NCBI GenBank assembly: GCA_947179155.2
Contig: OX359281.1
Coordinates: 39,060,967-39,124,966 of the forward strand
Length of the DNA stretch: 64,000 bases
Origin: Hedera helix
Lineage: Eukaryota; Streptophyta; Magnoliopsida; Apiales; Araliaceae
Direction of reading: 5' to 3'
The position numbers and the translations under genes were made by a program. Of this stretch, positions 24,567-36,222 are shown piece after piece; positions within the stretch are counted from its first letter, which is position 1; the number at the start of each line of letters is the position of its first letter. A model generated the notes under the pieces. It worked only from the letters and a program-made list of their open reading frames with translations. It had not been told where the DNA came from and did not search any database.

Positions 24567-25869
24567 TCTAAATCGATTCATTGATAAAAGTGATTTATTT
24601 GAAAGTGAGCAGGCTTCTGATCTCTATATCTTTTTTACGTAAGACTTCTACATCGTATTATTTCCATATAAAGAAATTAAGACTATATCACAAATTGCAT
24701 CCCTATAATTCAAGCTTAAATTAGTTTAACCTTTAAAATTTATTATTAATTAAAAGCACCAAAAACCTTGAGCGGTAATGCAATTTTCATCTTCGGCACA
24801 AAAGCTTAGGGCGCAAATTATTTTGATGCTGGTGTAAATTGTTTAAGTGCTCAAAAGTTTAGAATGATTTTAAATGTCTGTTACGTTTGGGGGTGGTGAG
24901 TATTAAATTTGAGTCTAAAATATAAGGTCCAATTTGTGATTTGTTCAGAAATTAAAGTCATATATATATATATATATATTTGTTGAGTCTTATTTTAAAA
25001 AATAATCAGGGTTATATAAGTACTTATGTTTGGGCATAATCTTTTAAAATAATTTTTTAATACATACAATTTATTGTTAGCAAATTTTATTAAATATTTT
25101 TACGTGTAAGTGCATATACAAAATTTAAAATGTAAGAAATTTCTCCGAAAAATAAGAGAGTTAAATTCTCGATTTCAGATGAAGGTAGTAGTCGTATAGT
25201 ACTTTTTTTGTTTGGGACAAATAGCTTATTTTTACTTTCCAAATCTGGGCCTGTGTCTTGTACTTAATATTGGGCCATTGTGAATACTACTAGCCTGAGA
25301 CATTTGGTTACGTATTGGTTCGAATGTTTTCATGACAAAAAGGAGATAATAAAAAATAAAATATAAGGAAACTAAAGATGGACCCCTTCAATTAATAATA
25401 ATGCTAGTTGAAACCTGATTGCCTTTCTTCAAATGATGTTATTATCATCCCCTACATAGAAAATACAAGTAGTCAGATGCGGCATTTGAATGACTTGAGC
25501 ACCAATGGGGCTTGCAATGATCTTTAACACGAAGACAAATTGAGTTATTAGTACTGTTGTATGAACCCCCTTGCAACCGAACACGACTGACTTCACATAA
25601 ATTCATCGATCACCGCCGGCCCTCAACAATTTCACATGCTCCGTACATTCACACAGTACAAATTGTCGAAAATGCTTGCCAGTTACACATTGTCACAACT
25701 CACAACTATGTCACGTCTAACAAAATGTTACTATGTCCTAATTTTTCTTAAAAGCAAAGGCTCGACATGTCTCCCATGTCCCATTAAATGTGTACTCCAT
25801 TTTCGAACACAAAACTTAGCTGTGGATATGAGAAATATAAGAGTGTCGGAAAAGAAAATTGCAGGAAGT
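24567..25869. other. Intergenic DNA, no gene seen
   Basis: A short (TA)n run lies at about 24960-24980. 25480-25860 is somewhat less AT-rich and immediately precedes the LINE fragment. It may be part of the same decayed insertion, but I see no alignable domain. Confidence 0.4.
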
Positions 25870-26180
25870 TGATTTACCTTCATCTGGCCCTGATGAGGTT
25901 TTATGGGATGGTTATAATGAATGCCAGCTTAAGGTCAGACTTTTATGGGAATCCTTTAGGAATGCTAAACCTGTTGTCCATTGGCATAAACTAGTCTGGC
26001 ACGTACAAACTTTATATCTAGAGATATTCATTTTTTCTTTGGCTTGCATTGCACAACAGATTACTTATCTAGATTCACACTTCCTGTAGCTTGTGTAATC
26101 TAACTGTTGAATCTTTCCATCACACCTTCTTTGATTGCAACTTTTCCAAACAAGCTCTTTTTTTGTTTTGGACTTCCAAC
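25870..26180 (+). pseudogene. Decayed LINE reverse-transcriptase zinc-binding domain (zf-RVT)
   Basis: Three reading frames in turn give pieces that line up with the zinc-binding domain at the end of plant LINE reverse transcriptases: DEVLWDG..., LLWESFRNA-PVVHWHKLVW near 25883-26001; ISRDIHFFFGLH near 26017-26050; and VESFHHTFFDCNFSKQ near 26107-26155, with the typical H..FF.C core. At least two frameshifts and several stops separate them, so the copy is dead. Only this domain is recognisable. The reverse transcriptase and endonuclease parts are absent nearby. Confidence 0.65.
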
Positions 26181-26388
26181 TGATATATATAGACACTATT
26201 CCAATAAAACAATTAGGTAATACAATAATGTTAAGGATTCAAATGCGGCTTCAAATTTTGTATTCCAAATATATGCGGCGATTATTATACATGTTATGTT
26301 GAACATACAAATGAGGATATTCATTTGAGACATAAAATTTAAAATTTTATTTAATTAATACCCTTAACATTATCTCGATTTAAATGAT

Positions 26389-26399
<11 letters not shown>

Positions 26400-26450
<51 letters not shown>
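26400..26450. repeat. (GT)n microsatellite
   Basis: About 25 TG units, preceded by a short TA run. The Cys/Val-rich open frames across it are artefacts of the repeat. Confidence 0.97.
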
Positions 26451-26452
<2 letters not shown>

Positions 26453-26539
26453 TGGTCCAAAAGAGAGTTTGATTGGGGTGGGGGCAGTGGGGAAAAGGGA
26501 GTTCAAAATTGATTGGGGCCGGGACTCCAGGCTCCAGCA

Positions 26540-26660
26540 GTATGGTGAGAAGAGCAAGGCTGCATGGGGTTGTGGTGGTGGTGGGGGCGGACAATGGGCC
26601 GACAGGCGCACATCTTTTGACTCTCACATGCCTCCCCCCAGCTCGCTCTTCCCTGGCTAA
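26540..26660 (+). ncRNA. Possible MIR408-like hairpin, diverged
   Basis: The 12 bases CTCTTCCCTGGC at 26646-26657 equal the 3' end of the conserved plant miRNA miR408 and are followed by TAA. The upstream segment 26547-26562 pairs with 26639-26653: about 13 of 15 positions, with two mismatches and one bulge. This gives a 3'-arm location as in MIR408, with a loop of about 75 nt. The 5' arm runs into GCATGGGG, as in many MIR408 5' strands. The rest of the mature region differs, with a C-run where miR408 has TGCACTGC. The block 26460-26670 is unusually GC-rich for this window. If functional it would act on blue-copper or laccase-type messages, but this is inference. It could be a decayed copy or chance. 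Confidence 0.35.
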
Positions 26661-27657
26661 CTTAGGACCCTTGTCACTTTTTCTTCAATACATTTTAATC
26701 CTAGCATTTTCCCCACATGCGATCAACTCCATTCTTTTTTGTTTATGTTGCCTAGCTCTTAATTTTTAATTAGCTCTAGCTCATCGTGTTCATTAAAACC
26801 CCATTTATTAATTACACCCCGTGGTTTTTAATGATTTATTTTCATCAAATTAATGGATATATCGATGAATGTCGAATCTAGCTACAAATATAGTACTACT
26901 TATCTTCTAATTAAGTTTACATCTAGCTATGTTCAATACTGTAGTACATAATTAGATGGATGTGTTATTGATAAAATATGATCCAAATTATAATTCAGAT
27001 GTGATTGTAAAGCTACTCAAAAGTAACTAGGTCCTTTTTTGGAGCGGAGAGCCGACAAGAGTAATCATCTTATTGCCGCTATGAATAAATTAGCGGGGAT
27101 CTGGGACAGTGCTCTCTGCCCAAATTTTCATGGGATAGTTTTGCACATTCAGGTGAATTAGGGTTATTTATATTATGTTATATTAGGAGGAGATCCTCCA
27201 ATTATATGATGTATATATGAATTTTTTAATAGATAATAAAACTGTCAGCTGCCGACTGTGAACTAGTCCAAACATTTTAAGTGAATAACGTAAATTTATG
27301 TTGTGTGATTGTTTTTTTAGGGGTGATCTCGAAATCCCGGCTGAGCCACAAAAACATGTATGAATCAAAACAAACAACAAAAATACACACACAATCGTGA
27401 ATACATGTTCACTCGTCACGCCTCAATTTGATAGAGATGAAACATCCCTACTTCCATCTTCTTCTTCATTTAGCCTTTAGTTCTTAGATCGGTCGATGCC
27501 TCTTATCATTTGGTACGCGGTCACTCATGCATAGACCCTTAATTAATTGTATTGAACACACACACACACATATTAAAATTAAAAATTTTATTTTTGAATT
27601 ATAAAGTGACATTAATTAAGTTCTTAACATACATCTATTTTTATTCGTGGTAGATTG

Positions 27658-27695
<38 letters not shown>

Positions 27696-28634
27696 CTCTT
27701 TACTACTATATTTTTAGTTATGTTAAATTGTTAGGGGATATATATATGTGTGTGTGTGAAAAAATAAAATTTTATTTTAAAAATTTTATTTTTATTAATA
27801 TATTTTTAATTATAAAAATAATCGAGTATTTTGAAAGAAACGTTAACGACCACTTAGAGTTGAGATCACATCCAACAGAAATGGAACAAACCATGGCCCC
27901 TGGCACATGCACACGTACATATATGGAAAAGTTTGATCGATCCAGTCTTGACCTCGCCAATTAAGAGGATTATATTATTACTTTAAATATTAACCTCGAG
28001 ATAGTAGATCGTTTTGCATGCCTGTGGGCTGTGGCTGTGGATACTGGTTTTAAGAGTTCGTCTAACGGAGCAGTGCGATGAAATAAAAATAATTTTTAAA
28101 ATTAATTGTGAAAATATTTTAATATGATAACTTAATTTCAAATTGTATCTTATGCAAAATAACTTTAATGTCTAGAAAAAAAAAATCGATAACAAATTAA
28201 AGACAGTATTTTTAATAATTCAACACCAAGATTCTTAATTAATCAGTTCAATAGCATCTAAATTTGATTTTTTTTTTGTTTGCATATATTTGTTGAACAC
28301 GGTTTCTTATCCTTTTTGAACTATCCGTTTGTGTTGCATAGGGGGGGGGGGGGGGGGGCGCATCTAACTAGCCTAGATCAAGCCCAAACGAATTTTGATT
28401 TATCTTGTCGTTTTTTAGCTAAGACTCAACAGGAATTTAATGTGTTTATTACTTGAGGATGGTACGTGAATGTGACTAACTTTTATTACTAATTAACCAA
28501 AATTAATGATTTTCTTATTTAAAGAAAAATTTATGCCCTACGATTTTTTATGTATAATAAAACGAAATAAGAACTTGCAAATTAATGATTTCTTTATATA
28601 AACCCAATAGTCAACTGTCTTTAAATTTTTCATA
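26661..28634. other. Intergenic DNA with simple repeats
   Basis: No gene supported. It contains (CA)n at about 27556-27570, (TTA)n at about 27660-27695, and an 18-base G run at 28341-28358. Confidence 0.5.
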
Positions 28635-28836
28635 CTCTATCCAGTACTAAAAGTCAAAATTGATATAAACTTATTTATTTTAAATTTTAGTTAATACAAT
28701 CATCATATAATTATGCATAAAAAATATTGAAAAATGCTATTAATTGATTTTTTTTAATATTTTCAAAACATAAATAAATTTCATCAAGTTTTAATTTTAA
28801 AATCCTGCGGATAGATTTTTTTTTTAATGTATGGAG
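28635..28836. mobile_element. Stowaway-like MITE, diverged
   Basis: About 202 bp with ends ctctatccag and atgtatggag, each bounded by TA. The inner parts pair poorly. Confidence 0.45.
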
Positions 28837-29871
28837 TATTATTTCAAATTGTTCGGTCATGCTGGCATCAATGGTCGTGCGGGTTCAACCATTAATCAAA
28901 GGGGAAAAAATCGAAAAAGAAAGCCTTATTAAAACTCATATCTTGCTTAGTGATATGTTAATAGTCTCATCAATCAACGGAGAAGGAAATTGTAATGACT
29001 AAAGAAAAAGAACACTGCAATAGCGATCCTCCACGCACTTGACCTCAGTAAACAATCATTAATTAATAGTCGAAGTAAAATTAATTAGGAAATTGATATT
29101 TCTGCGGGATATTTTATTATTTTTGTATGTAGATTCTATTTTTTTTTATCATAATTTTAAAATCATCGCTATAGATTTATGATAAAACTTTTCACATGTA
29201 AAATGTGGTAATAGGTCTATAGCGACAGTTTTAACATATAAAGTATAGTCATTAATATATAGCGATTGTTTTAAAATTGTCGTTATAGATAAAAATGAGA
29301 CTCACATATGAAAATAATAAAAATCACTGTAAAAATAACATTTTTCATTAATTAATGTTTGTATTTGTCATCATATTACAATAGACTAGATGATGCATTA
29401 TTATTATTATTATTTGAAATAATTTTTATTTCAAATATAATTAATTTGATCATAAAAAAGTCAATTAGAACGTTCGAAGTTGGACGGAGGAGGGAATATT
29501 TTTTGCAGCAAACATGTAATAAAAAAATATGTTCTTAATAGTTGTAAAAAAATTAAAGTTTTCCTTAGAAAGGAAGAAGTATTATTTTAGCTCATATACA
29601 GCCTTCATATACAATATGTAATTTATTATCTAAATATATATATATATATAATTAATAAAATATAGGAATCTATTTTTTCAACCTTAAAAATGTAAAAATA
29701 TAAATCTAAAATTTAAGAAAATAAACTTCTTCTTTTTTATCTTTTATTTGATTTCAAATTCTTTTCACCTATATTCTTACTATCATAATTATCACTTATA
29801 ATTATCTCTTATTCACTTACATATTTTAAATTAGTTAGTGTTCTTTAAAATTCATATTCTTAATAATAATA
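28837..29871. other. Intergenic DNA, possible transposon fragment
   Basis: 29160-29290 repeats a tatagcgannntttta motif four or so times in both orientations (for example ctatagcgacagtttta and atatagcgattgtttta). This resembles subterminal repeats of a CACTA-type element, but no termini are found. Confidence 0.35.
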
Positions 29872-30169
29872 CTCTTTTTATTGCGTAATAATTGGCTTAG
29901 CAAGATTTTTTTGGTCAAATTGACTAATTTTAGAATTAATAATTAAACACATTTATTTATATTTTTGAACTTTCAAAAATTAGATGTTGTAGTAAATTAA
30001 ACATATTTTCTTATAAGTGAATTTTTTTTTACCTATACTCATTTTAAAATCAAAATTTATCCAATATTTTTTAATATATATTAAAAGAAATACGATAAAT
30101 TTTGATTTTGAAATTAGTCAATTTGACTTAAAAGTTCAAACCGAATCAGTCTTTCTGGAACAGAAGGAG
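29872..30169. mobile_element. Stowaway-like MITE
   Basis: Left ctctttttattgcg, then gcaagatttttttggtcaaattgact, pairs with right agtcaatttgacttaaaagttc, then ctttctggaacagaaggag. TA lies at both boundaries. About 298 bp. Confidence 0.65.
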
Positions 30170-30372
30170 TAATATTTAATTTTATAATAATTTTTTATTG
30201 TTAAATTATATAAATATAACTATTTGAGTTTAAATAAGATTTTACTGTTACATAAATAGATGAATATATAAACTAATAAATCATTATTTGAAAGATGACT
30301 GCTATTATTTACATTATATATATAGATGAACTACAATTGTAGATTTTTAAATTTACTTAAGTTTTTGTTGAT

Positions 30373-30660
30373 GGCTGAGTGATACTTATGTCTCTCCAAG
30401 TTGTCACTCACTTTTAAAGGCGTCCCAAAATATTTTTTTTTGTTAATCAGGTCTTTAAAGTGATATTTTTTGCTGATTCTATTTTTTTATCCGATTTGTA
30501 TGTAACCCGACATTAAAATTGACCCAATCCATTTGTTTAAGGACAAAAATGTCTTTATCAAAATCAATGTGATAAAAGGAACGGAATTGACAAAAAAATT
30601 ACTTTAAGAATGACTTTAAAAATGGATGACAACTTGGAGGAACAGAAGTGTCATTCAACC
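30373..30660 (+). mobile_element. MITE, family with ggctgartgacact ends, copy 1
   Basis: Inverted ends: ggctgagtgatact and ctccaagttgtcactcacttttaaag at left, and their complements cttggaggaacagaagtgtcattcaacc at right. The centre carries atccatttgtttaaggacaaaaatgtc. A second copy lies 0.65 kb downstream in the opposite internal orientation. Target duplication not clear. Confidence 0.7.
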
Positions 30661-31310
30661 TTTTCTACATGTGATGTTTATCCTTGTCTTTAGGGTGTAA
30701 AAGAATTGTTCAGATAACAATTCTCTATATTATAATGCATGTAATTTGTATCTCGATTACATGATTACCAAACGAATCAAACAAACAATGAGTTCAAGCA
30801 TCAGAACTAAGTTATATATATCTAAAATTGTGTTTCAAAAATATTAAGATATTCCTTAAACTTAAAACATGATATAGTTAACTCATATGGTATCTATACA
30901 ACAGAATGATAAACCTTTGTGATGATATATATATCTTAGTGATAGTTGTCAAATTATATATTTATAAAAAATTAAGTCTACTTAAATAACTAAATATATT
31001 TAAAAAATAGGTTTGATAATTTTAAAATTCAAAGAAATTCATTTCATCGTAATTGTAAATTTATGTAATATGATTGTCCATGAATTAGACTCAAAGGGAC
31101 GAAGTATTAAATTGTTTATAAGTTACCAAACCTCCTATCAAGGTATTAGCGAGATATAAATTTTTGGGTTAGTTTGTTGTGACTTAAAATAACTTAAGTT
31201 GATACTCTTATGAAACGACGACAGATTAAATTTTGATCTAAACTTTTGGTGGATCTAGACAATTACATACGGTATTAGAACGATGACTTTTCATGTTATA
31301 ATAAATTTTT
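30661..31310. other. Intergenic spacer between two related MITEs
   Basis: AT-rich, no gene or element recognised. Confidence 0.5.
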
Positions 31311-31599
31311 GGCTGAATGACACTTTTATCCCTCCAAGTTGTCACCCACTATTAAAGTCGTCCATAATTTTTTTTTTTTTATCAATGTCGTTCCTTTTAC
31401 CATATTGATTCTGATAAAGACACTTTTGCCCTTAAACAAATGGATCAGGTCAATTTTTTGGTCAGGTTACAATTAAATCGTGTAAAAAAAACACAATCGA
31501 CAAAAAATATCACTTTAAGGATTTAATTGACGAAAAATAAATTTTAAGGTTGACTTTAAAAGCAGGTGGCAACTTAGAGAGACAGAAATGTCTTCAGCC
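31311..31599 (-). mobile_element. MITE, family with ggctgartgacact ends, copy 2 (inverted)
   Basis: Begins ggctgaatgacacttttatc with ctccaagttgtcacccac and ends agacagaaatgtcttcagcc. The internal sequence reads as the reverse complement of copy 1 (for example gacacttttgcccttaaaca here against tgtttaaggacaaaaatgtc there), so the two insertions face opposite ways. Confidence 0.7.
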
Positions 31600-33801
31600 T
31601 TTTATCAATAATTAATTATACATTATTAGTTAAATAATATATTTCAAAAGATAATATTTATTTTTTATATAAAAATTATGGTATACAATATTAATTTATT
31701 AATATTATTATTAAATATATTATTATACAAAAAAATAAAATAATTTATAAAAAAATCTCATACGACGAGTCATGAGCTAATTGCAAAAAAAAATATCGCA
31801 GATACACAAGTATAGGTAGTGACTAGATAGATTAGACATTTAAAGCTCCGGAGGACCAGGCATTTATGGGATCGATCTGGAGTTAGGTTTCTATCCAACA
31901 CCACAGTTTGACTCGGAAAAGGATCAAGTGTCACTTTTCTAAGTGCGGGTCAAACCCATCTTGTATGTTGCATATATATATTGATTAATATGATACATAT
32001 CTCACTTCGCATATGGTAATAATATCGAATATATATACCTACCCCTATATAATTAGACCTAATATAATCACGGATTGAGGAAGCTTAACAAACAATTGCA
32101 TGTGAACACTCGGAATACGATTGTTTTTTCATGATAAAAAAAAAAATTAAAAAAGAAAAAGAAAAAAAGACGCTGAATATATATATATTTTTAAATATCA
32201 AGATATTTATGGACGTCCCCATAAAAAAAGTATTTTATTTTAGATCCTTAGAAAGTTGCACATTTTGATATTTGAGTCCAGGGGAATAATTTTAAGTTTG
32301 TTGTTCCTTTTTAATTTGACCCATCTTTAAATTTTTATTACCTGCGACATAGTGACATCAAAATCCACAGGATAGTGACCAAAATCTGATTCCTCATATT
32401 CCCTCTTGGCTTGCTTGATACTCTGTGATAGAGCTTGCACTATTATACCCAACCCAACCCAACAACCCATTCATTCAACTCATGATTTAATGGATAAATT
32501 TACTCATTTATTTAGATAAATTTTATATTTTATATGCGTTGAGTTAAATGAATAATTATGAATCAGCAGGTTTAATGATTATTACCCACTTAATCGGACA
32601 TTAAAAGATCGTCCTGTTCGGTCTTCTTATTCTCTCCAACTCTTGGCGGAGAAACTCCACAGCAAAGAAAGAAAAACACATAAGAAAGAAGAGAAACTGA
32701 AACACTAAAGTTACGTAAGCAATAAGGTCTCTACTTGCCTTGTTTACTACCTTGCTCCCTTACAATCTTTTTCTTTCCTAGCACTATCTCTTAGATACGA
32801 TAGTTTTTTTTTTCTTTTTGCCTTTTTGATTATATAGATCTATTATAATAGCTGTTGTATCTACCAATATGGATGACCGTTGATCGAGGATTGGAGAAAT
32901 ATGTGGTTCAAACTTTTGGATTATTTACGGGTTGATGGGTTTAACTTATATTTATTTAAAAATTATTTATTTATAACTTAACTTATTAATAATCAATTAT
33001 TCATTACCCATTTAATTAACTTATTTGTCACCTCTGCTATCTATAATATGCAATTTTAGTCTTGTAACTTTTGCGTGTGAAACACCTTATCGAAGCATTT
33101 GTCTGAAATTAGTGTCCACATCAATCACCACATAATCCTATCATCTAATCTTAGTCATATATAATTTTAAAAAATTATTTAGTAATTTTGAGATTATTAA
33201 ATAATATTTTAAATTAATTATATTTTTTTATTTATAATTTTTAAAAATATATAATTTAATTAAAATATTACTCTAAAATTATTGAATAATTATTCTGGGT
33301 TTGTCACAATGTCCGCCACCCTGGTCACAAAATAGTAGTTAATCATGTGTGTAATGTACAGTTGTATACAGATATTATATTTCAAATATTCTGAAATTAA
33401 GGAACCTATGCAATTTTATGTGTTGATAAATTTAAGTAATACTTTATGCATTATCCGAATTCTAATCTATTTTAAGGTTCCATGTCATATACTCACATTG
33501 CATCATTTGGCAGTGTGCCAGTTTCACTTAATATTATTTTGTTCAACTGTGAATAATATATTATAATAACTTAAGTGAGTTTGAGTCGCGAGTTGTTTGA
33601 TAAAAATTTGAATATTTAAATAATTTGAATAAGTTGAATAAAATAAAATTATAAATATTAAATAAAAAAAATTATTTGATAATTTATACGTTTAAATATT
33701 TAAATAATAAATTTTTAATCTTTTATCCCTTTGAACTATGTAAGGTAATTTATTGAACTTTAAATTAATATGAATTTATTTAATTTTAATTAATACAATT
33801 A
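31600..33801. other. Intergenic DNA, no gene seen
   Basis: 31780-31960 is less AT-rich and may be an old repeat, unidentified. 32430-33020 contains a diverged inverted arrangement of acccattnaattaactnattt motifs. No exon-like frame. Confidence 0.4.
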
Positions 33802-34411
33802 TGGCAAAACATATGATTTGCCCACTGAAGTTGGCACGTTTTACTTAATACACTACTAAATTTTTAATTTTATAAATTACCACATTAAACTAATTTTAAA
33901 AATAAATAATTGGGCTATTACGTCAAATTAGATGAATGAAAGTTAACTTTTTGTTCTACGTGACTAATTAAAAAAAAATGACCAAAAATGACATAGATAA
34001 TTTTTAAAAATATAAAATAAAAATAAAATTAATTTTTCAAGTTTATTTTAATTTTATTTGTTTTAAAAAAATTTATTTTGTTTTGAATTTTATATTATTA
34101 TTTTTCAATTTTATTTTATTTTTTTCAAGATTATTTTAATTTTATTTGTATTTTTATAAATTAATTTTATTTTTATTTTATATTTTTAAAAATTATCCAT
34201 GTCATTATTCTATGTTATTTCCATGTCATTTTTTGTTTTTTTTTAAAATAGCCACGTAGGAAAAAAGTTAATTTTCATCCATCTAATTTGACAAAATGAC
34301 CCAATTGTTTCTTTTTTAATTAGTTTAATGTGTTAATTTGTAAAATTAAAAATTCAGTTGTGTATTAAGTAAAACGTACCAACTTCAGTGAACAAATCAT
34401 ATGTTTTGCCA
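33802..34411. mobile_element. Foldback element with 8-bp target duplication
   Basis: About 610 bp. The left arm starting tggcaaaacatatgatttg is the near-perfect inverse of the right arm ending caaatcatatgttttgcca. Pairing continues for more than 200 bp through actgaagttggnacgtttta, ttaattttanaaattanca and caaattagatgnatgaaa. The octamer tacaatta lies directly outside both ends (33794-33801 and 34412-34419), extending to nine bases if the terminal T is counted. The centre is AT-rich and non-coding. Confidence 0.85.
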
Positions 34412-34419
34412 TACAATTA

Positions 34420-35640
34420 TTATAATTATTTAATACATAACAAAAAATATTAATTATAAAATTTATTTAATTATAGTCTTTTATACATTTCAAGCTATTT
34501 GGGGGGTATAATTACTAAATTATTATTAAATATTATTAGTGATTTTGACCTTATCCCATCTTCACTTTCCTTCAACCCCCAACAACAATTCATTTATTTC
34601 TGCTACGTCTCTCCCTTTCAAACAATTAGAAGAATAGAACAGGCTTATAATATACAAATAGGGAAGACGAAATCTTTCAAGGACGAGTTCTTTTGTTTAA
34701 TCCAAATTTACTTACTACAAATAAACGATGCGAAGAATCACAAGATGTTATGGCCAAATATCTTGATCGAATTTCTGTAAAGTTCACCTTTTTCACCCTT
34801 GATTTATTGACCTCTTTGTGAATATGTAGGATTTATCCAGTGATTATTTACAATTTAATTTAGGTGTGAAGAAGGTGAATTGTATCCAAACATTATAAGT
34901 AATTTTATTTACTGGGAAGGGTATGCGGATAAAATGTTCATTCAACAAGCTGCTGATTGAATAAGGTAGAAAATTTTGACTAACTTGGTCAAAACTATCA
35001 TGATTCATTCAAAACAATATTGGGCCTTAACAAACAATTTAACTTGCTGACTGATTCAGATTTAAAGCCATTCAAAGTTATTTAGAAATTATCAAACAGT
35101 CCCTTAGTTTTCTTTTGATTAATGTTTATAATTTGTTTTTCTTTCTAATTTATACATTATCAAATAATTTTATTAATTTAGAATACCCATTATCCACTTA
35201 AAAGTTCCTAAAATCTTATATATATATATATATATATTTCTTGTATTTAAAATAAAAAATCTAATTTCAGATATAATCATGTCTAATAAGATATTATGTA
35301 CGTACGAAAATCCACATGTACTTTGAACATGTTATATTAAATTAACTTATTTATGTAAAACATCTTGGCACGTGATTTACTTTAGGAAAAGTGAGGCTTT
35401 ATCTGACTTTAAATTATGTCCATAATATTTTTTAAAAAAAAGAAACTGTTTATTTAATAGGAACAAATTCTGTATGATATATATCTAAGATTTACCAAGT
35501 CTACATCTAATCCCATATGCAGTCAACTAAGCTGTTTCATGTGATTATTTTATAACCAAAAATTATTTAGAAAATTGATATTTCTAAATAAAAATATATT
35601 ATTTTTGATAGGATTCTTTTTAATAGGAGACTTATGCAAA

Positions 35641-35691
<51 letters not shown>

Positions 35692-35880
35692 TTATCGAAA
35701 TATCAATTCTCTTTATTTAAATACTTTGATGTGCACAACCTGCGAACTACAAGAGTAAAATAATACACTACCATAATGTACCATAAACAGGTGTATGAAA
35801 TTTAATTGTGGCGGTAAACTAGTGGTCCCGAGTGGAAAAGTTCCAAACTCCAGTACAATCACCCACTCTATAAGTGGTTC
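34420..35880. other. Upstream region of the PIN gene
   Basis: No gene supported. A single hAT-MITE-like end (ttatcaaacagtccctta) occurs at about 35089-35106 without a matching partner. (TA)n tracts lie at about 35218-35240 and 35646-35687. The nearest kilobase presumably includes the promoter of the PIN gene. Confidence 0.45.
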
Positions 35881-35888
35881 AACTCTCC

Positions 35889-35897
35889 TCTATAAGT
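35889..35897 (+). promoter_or_regulatory. Candidate TATA box of the PIN gene
   Basis: tctataagt lies about 330 bp upstream of the PIN start codon and is followed by a CT-rich leader (35938-36000). Position and context fit a plant core promoter; no other support. Confidence 0.35.
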
Positions 35898-36098
35898 TCC
35901 TCCATACACATCCATGATCCATCCCTTGTAATTTCAATCTCTCTCCCTCTCCCTCTCCTGCAAGTTAAAGCCTCACTTTTTCCCTCTCTCTCTTCACCAA
36001 ATACAAATACCGCTTTGATTCCATCAGCAACAGTACCAGAAACTCAGCAGCTGCGCCAGAACGGTGGCAGCGGTCAGCAGAGGATCGAACATATATAT

Positions 36099-36161
36099 AT
36101 GCTCACGGTTAGTTATATAACGGCTTTCCCTTCCCCATTTTGCCCCTCCCCTCCACTTTAA
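36099..36161 (+). other. Short upstream open reading frame in the PIN leader
   Basis: An ATG at 36099 opens a 20-codon frame ending in TAA at 36161, 61 bases before the PIN ATG. If the candidate TATA box is right, this frame lies within the mRNA leader and could lower translation of the main frame. Confidence 0.35.
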
Positions 36162-36222
36162 TTTACTCTCCAACGCCACTACTAGCTAGATCTAAAACAA
36201 ACCTCTACTAAAATTTAACACC

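Noticed and set aside
34499..35106. Complete hAT MITE upstream of the PIN gene
   Set aside because: Only one end (caaacagtccctta) is recognisable. No matching left end or target duplication was found.
35874..36161. 95-codon frame upstream of the PIN gene
   Set aside because: It lies in the CT-rich leader and opens at GTG. Only the short ATG frame from 36099 was kept, as a possible uORF.
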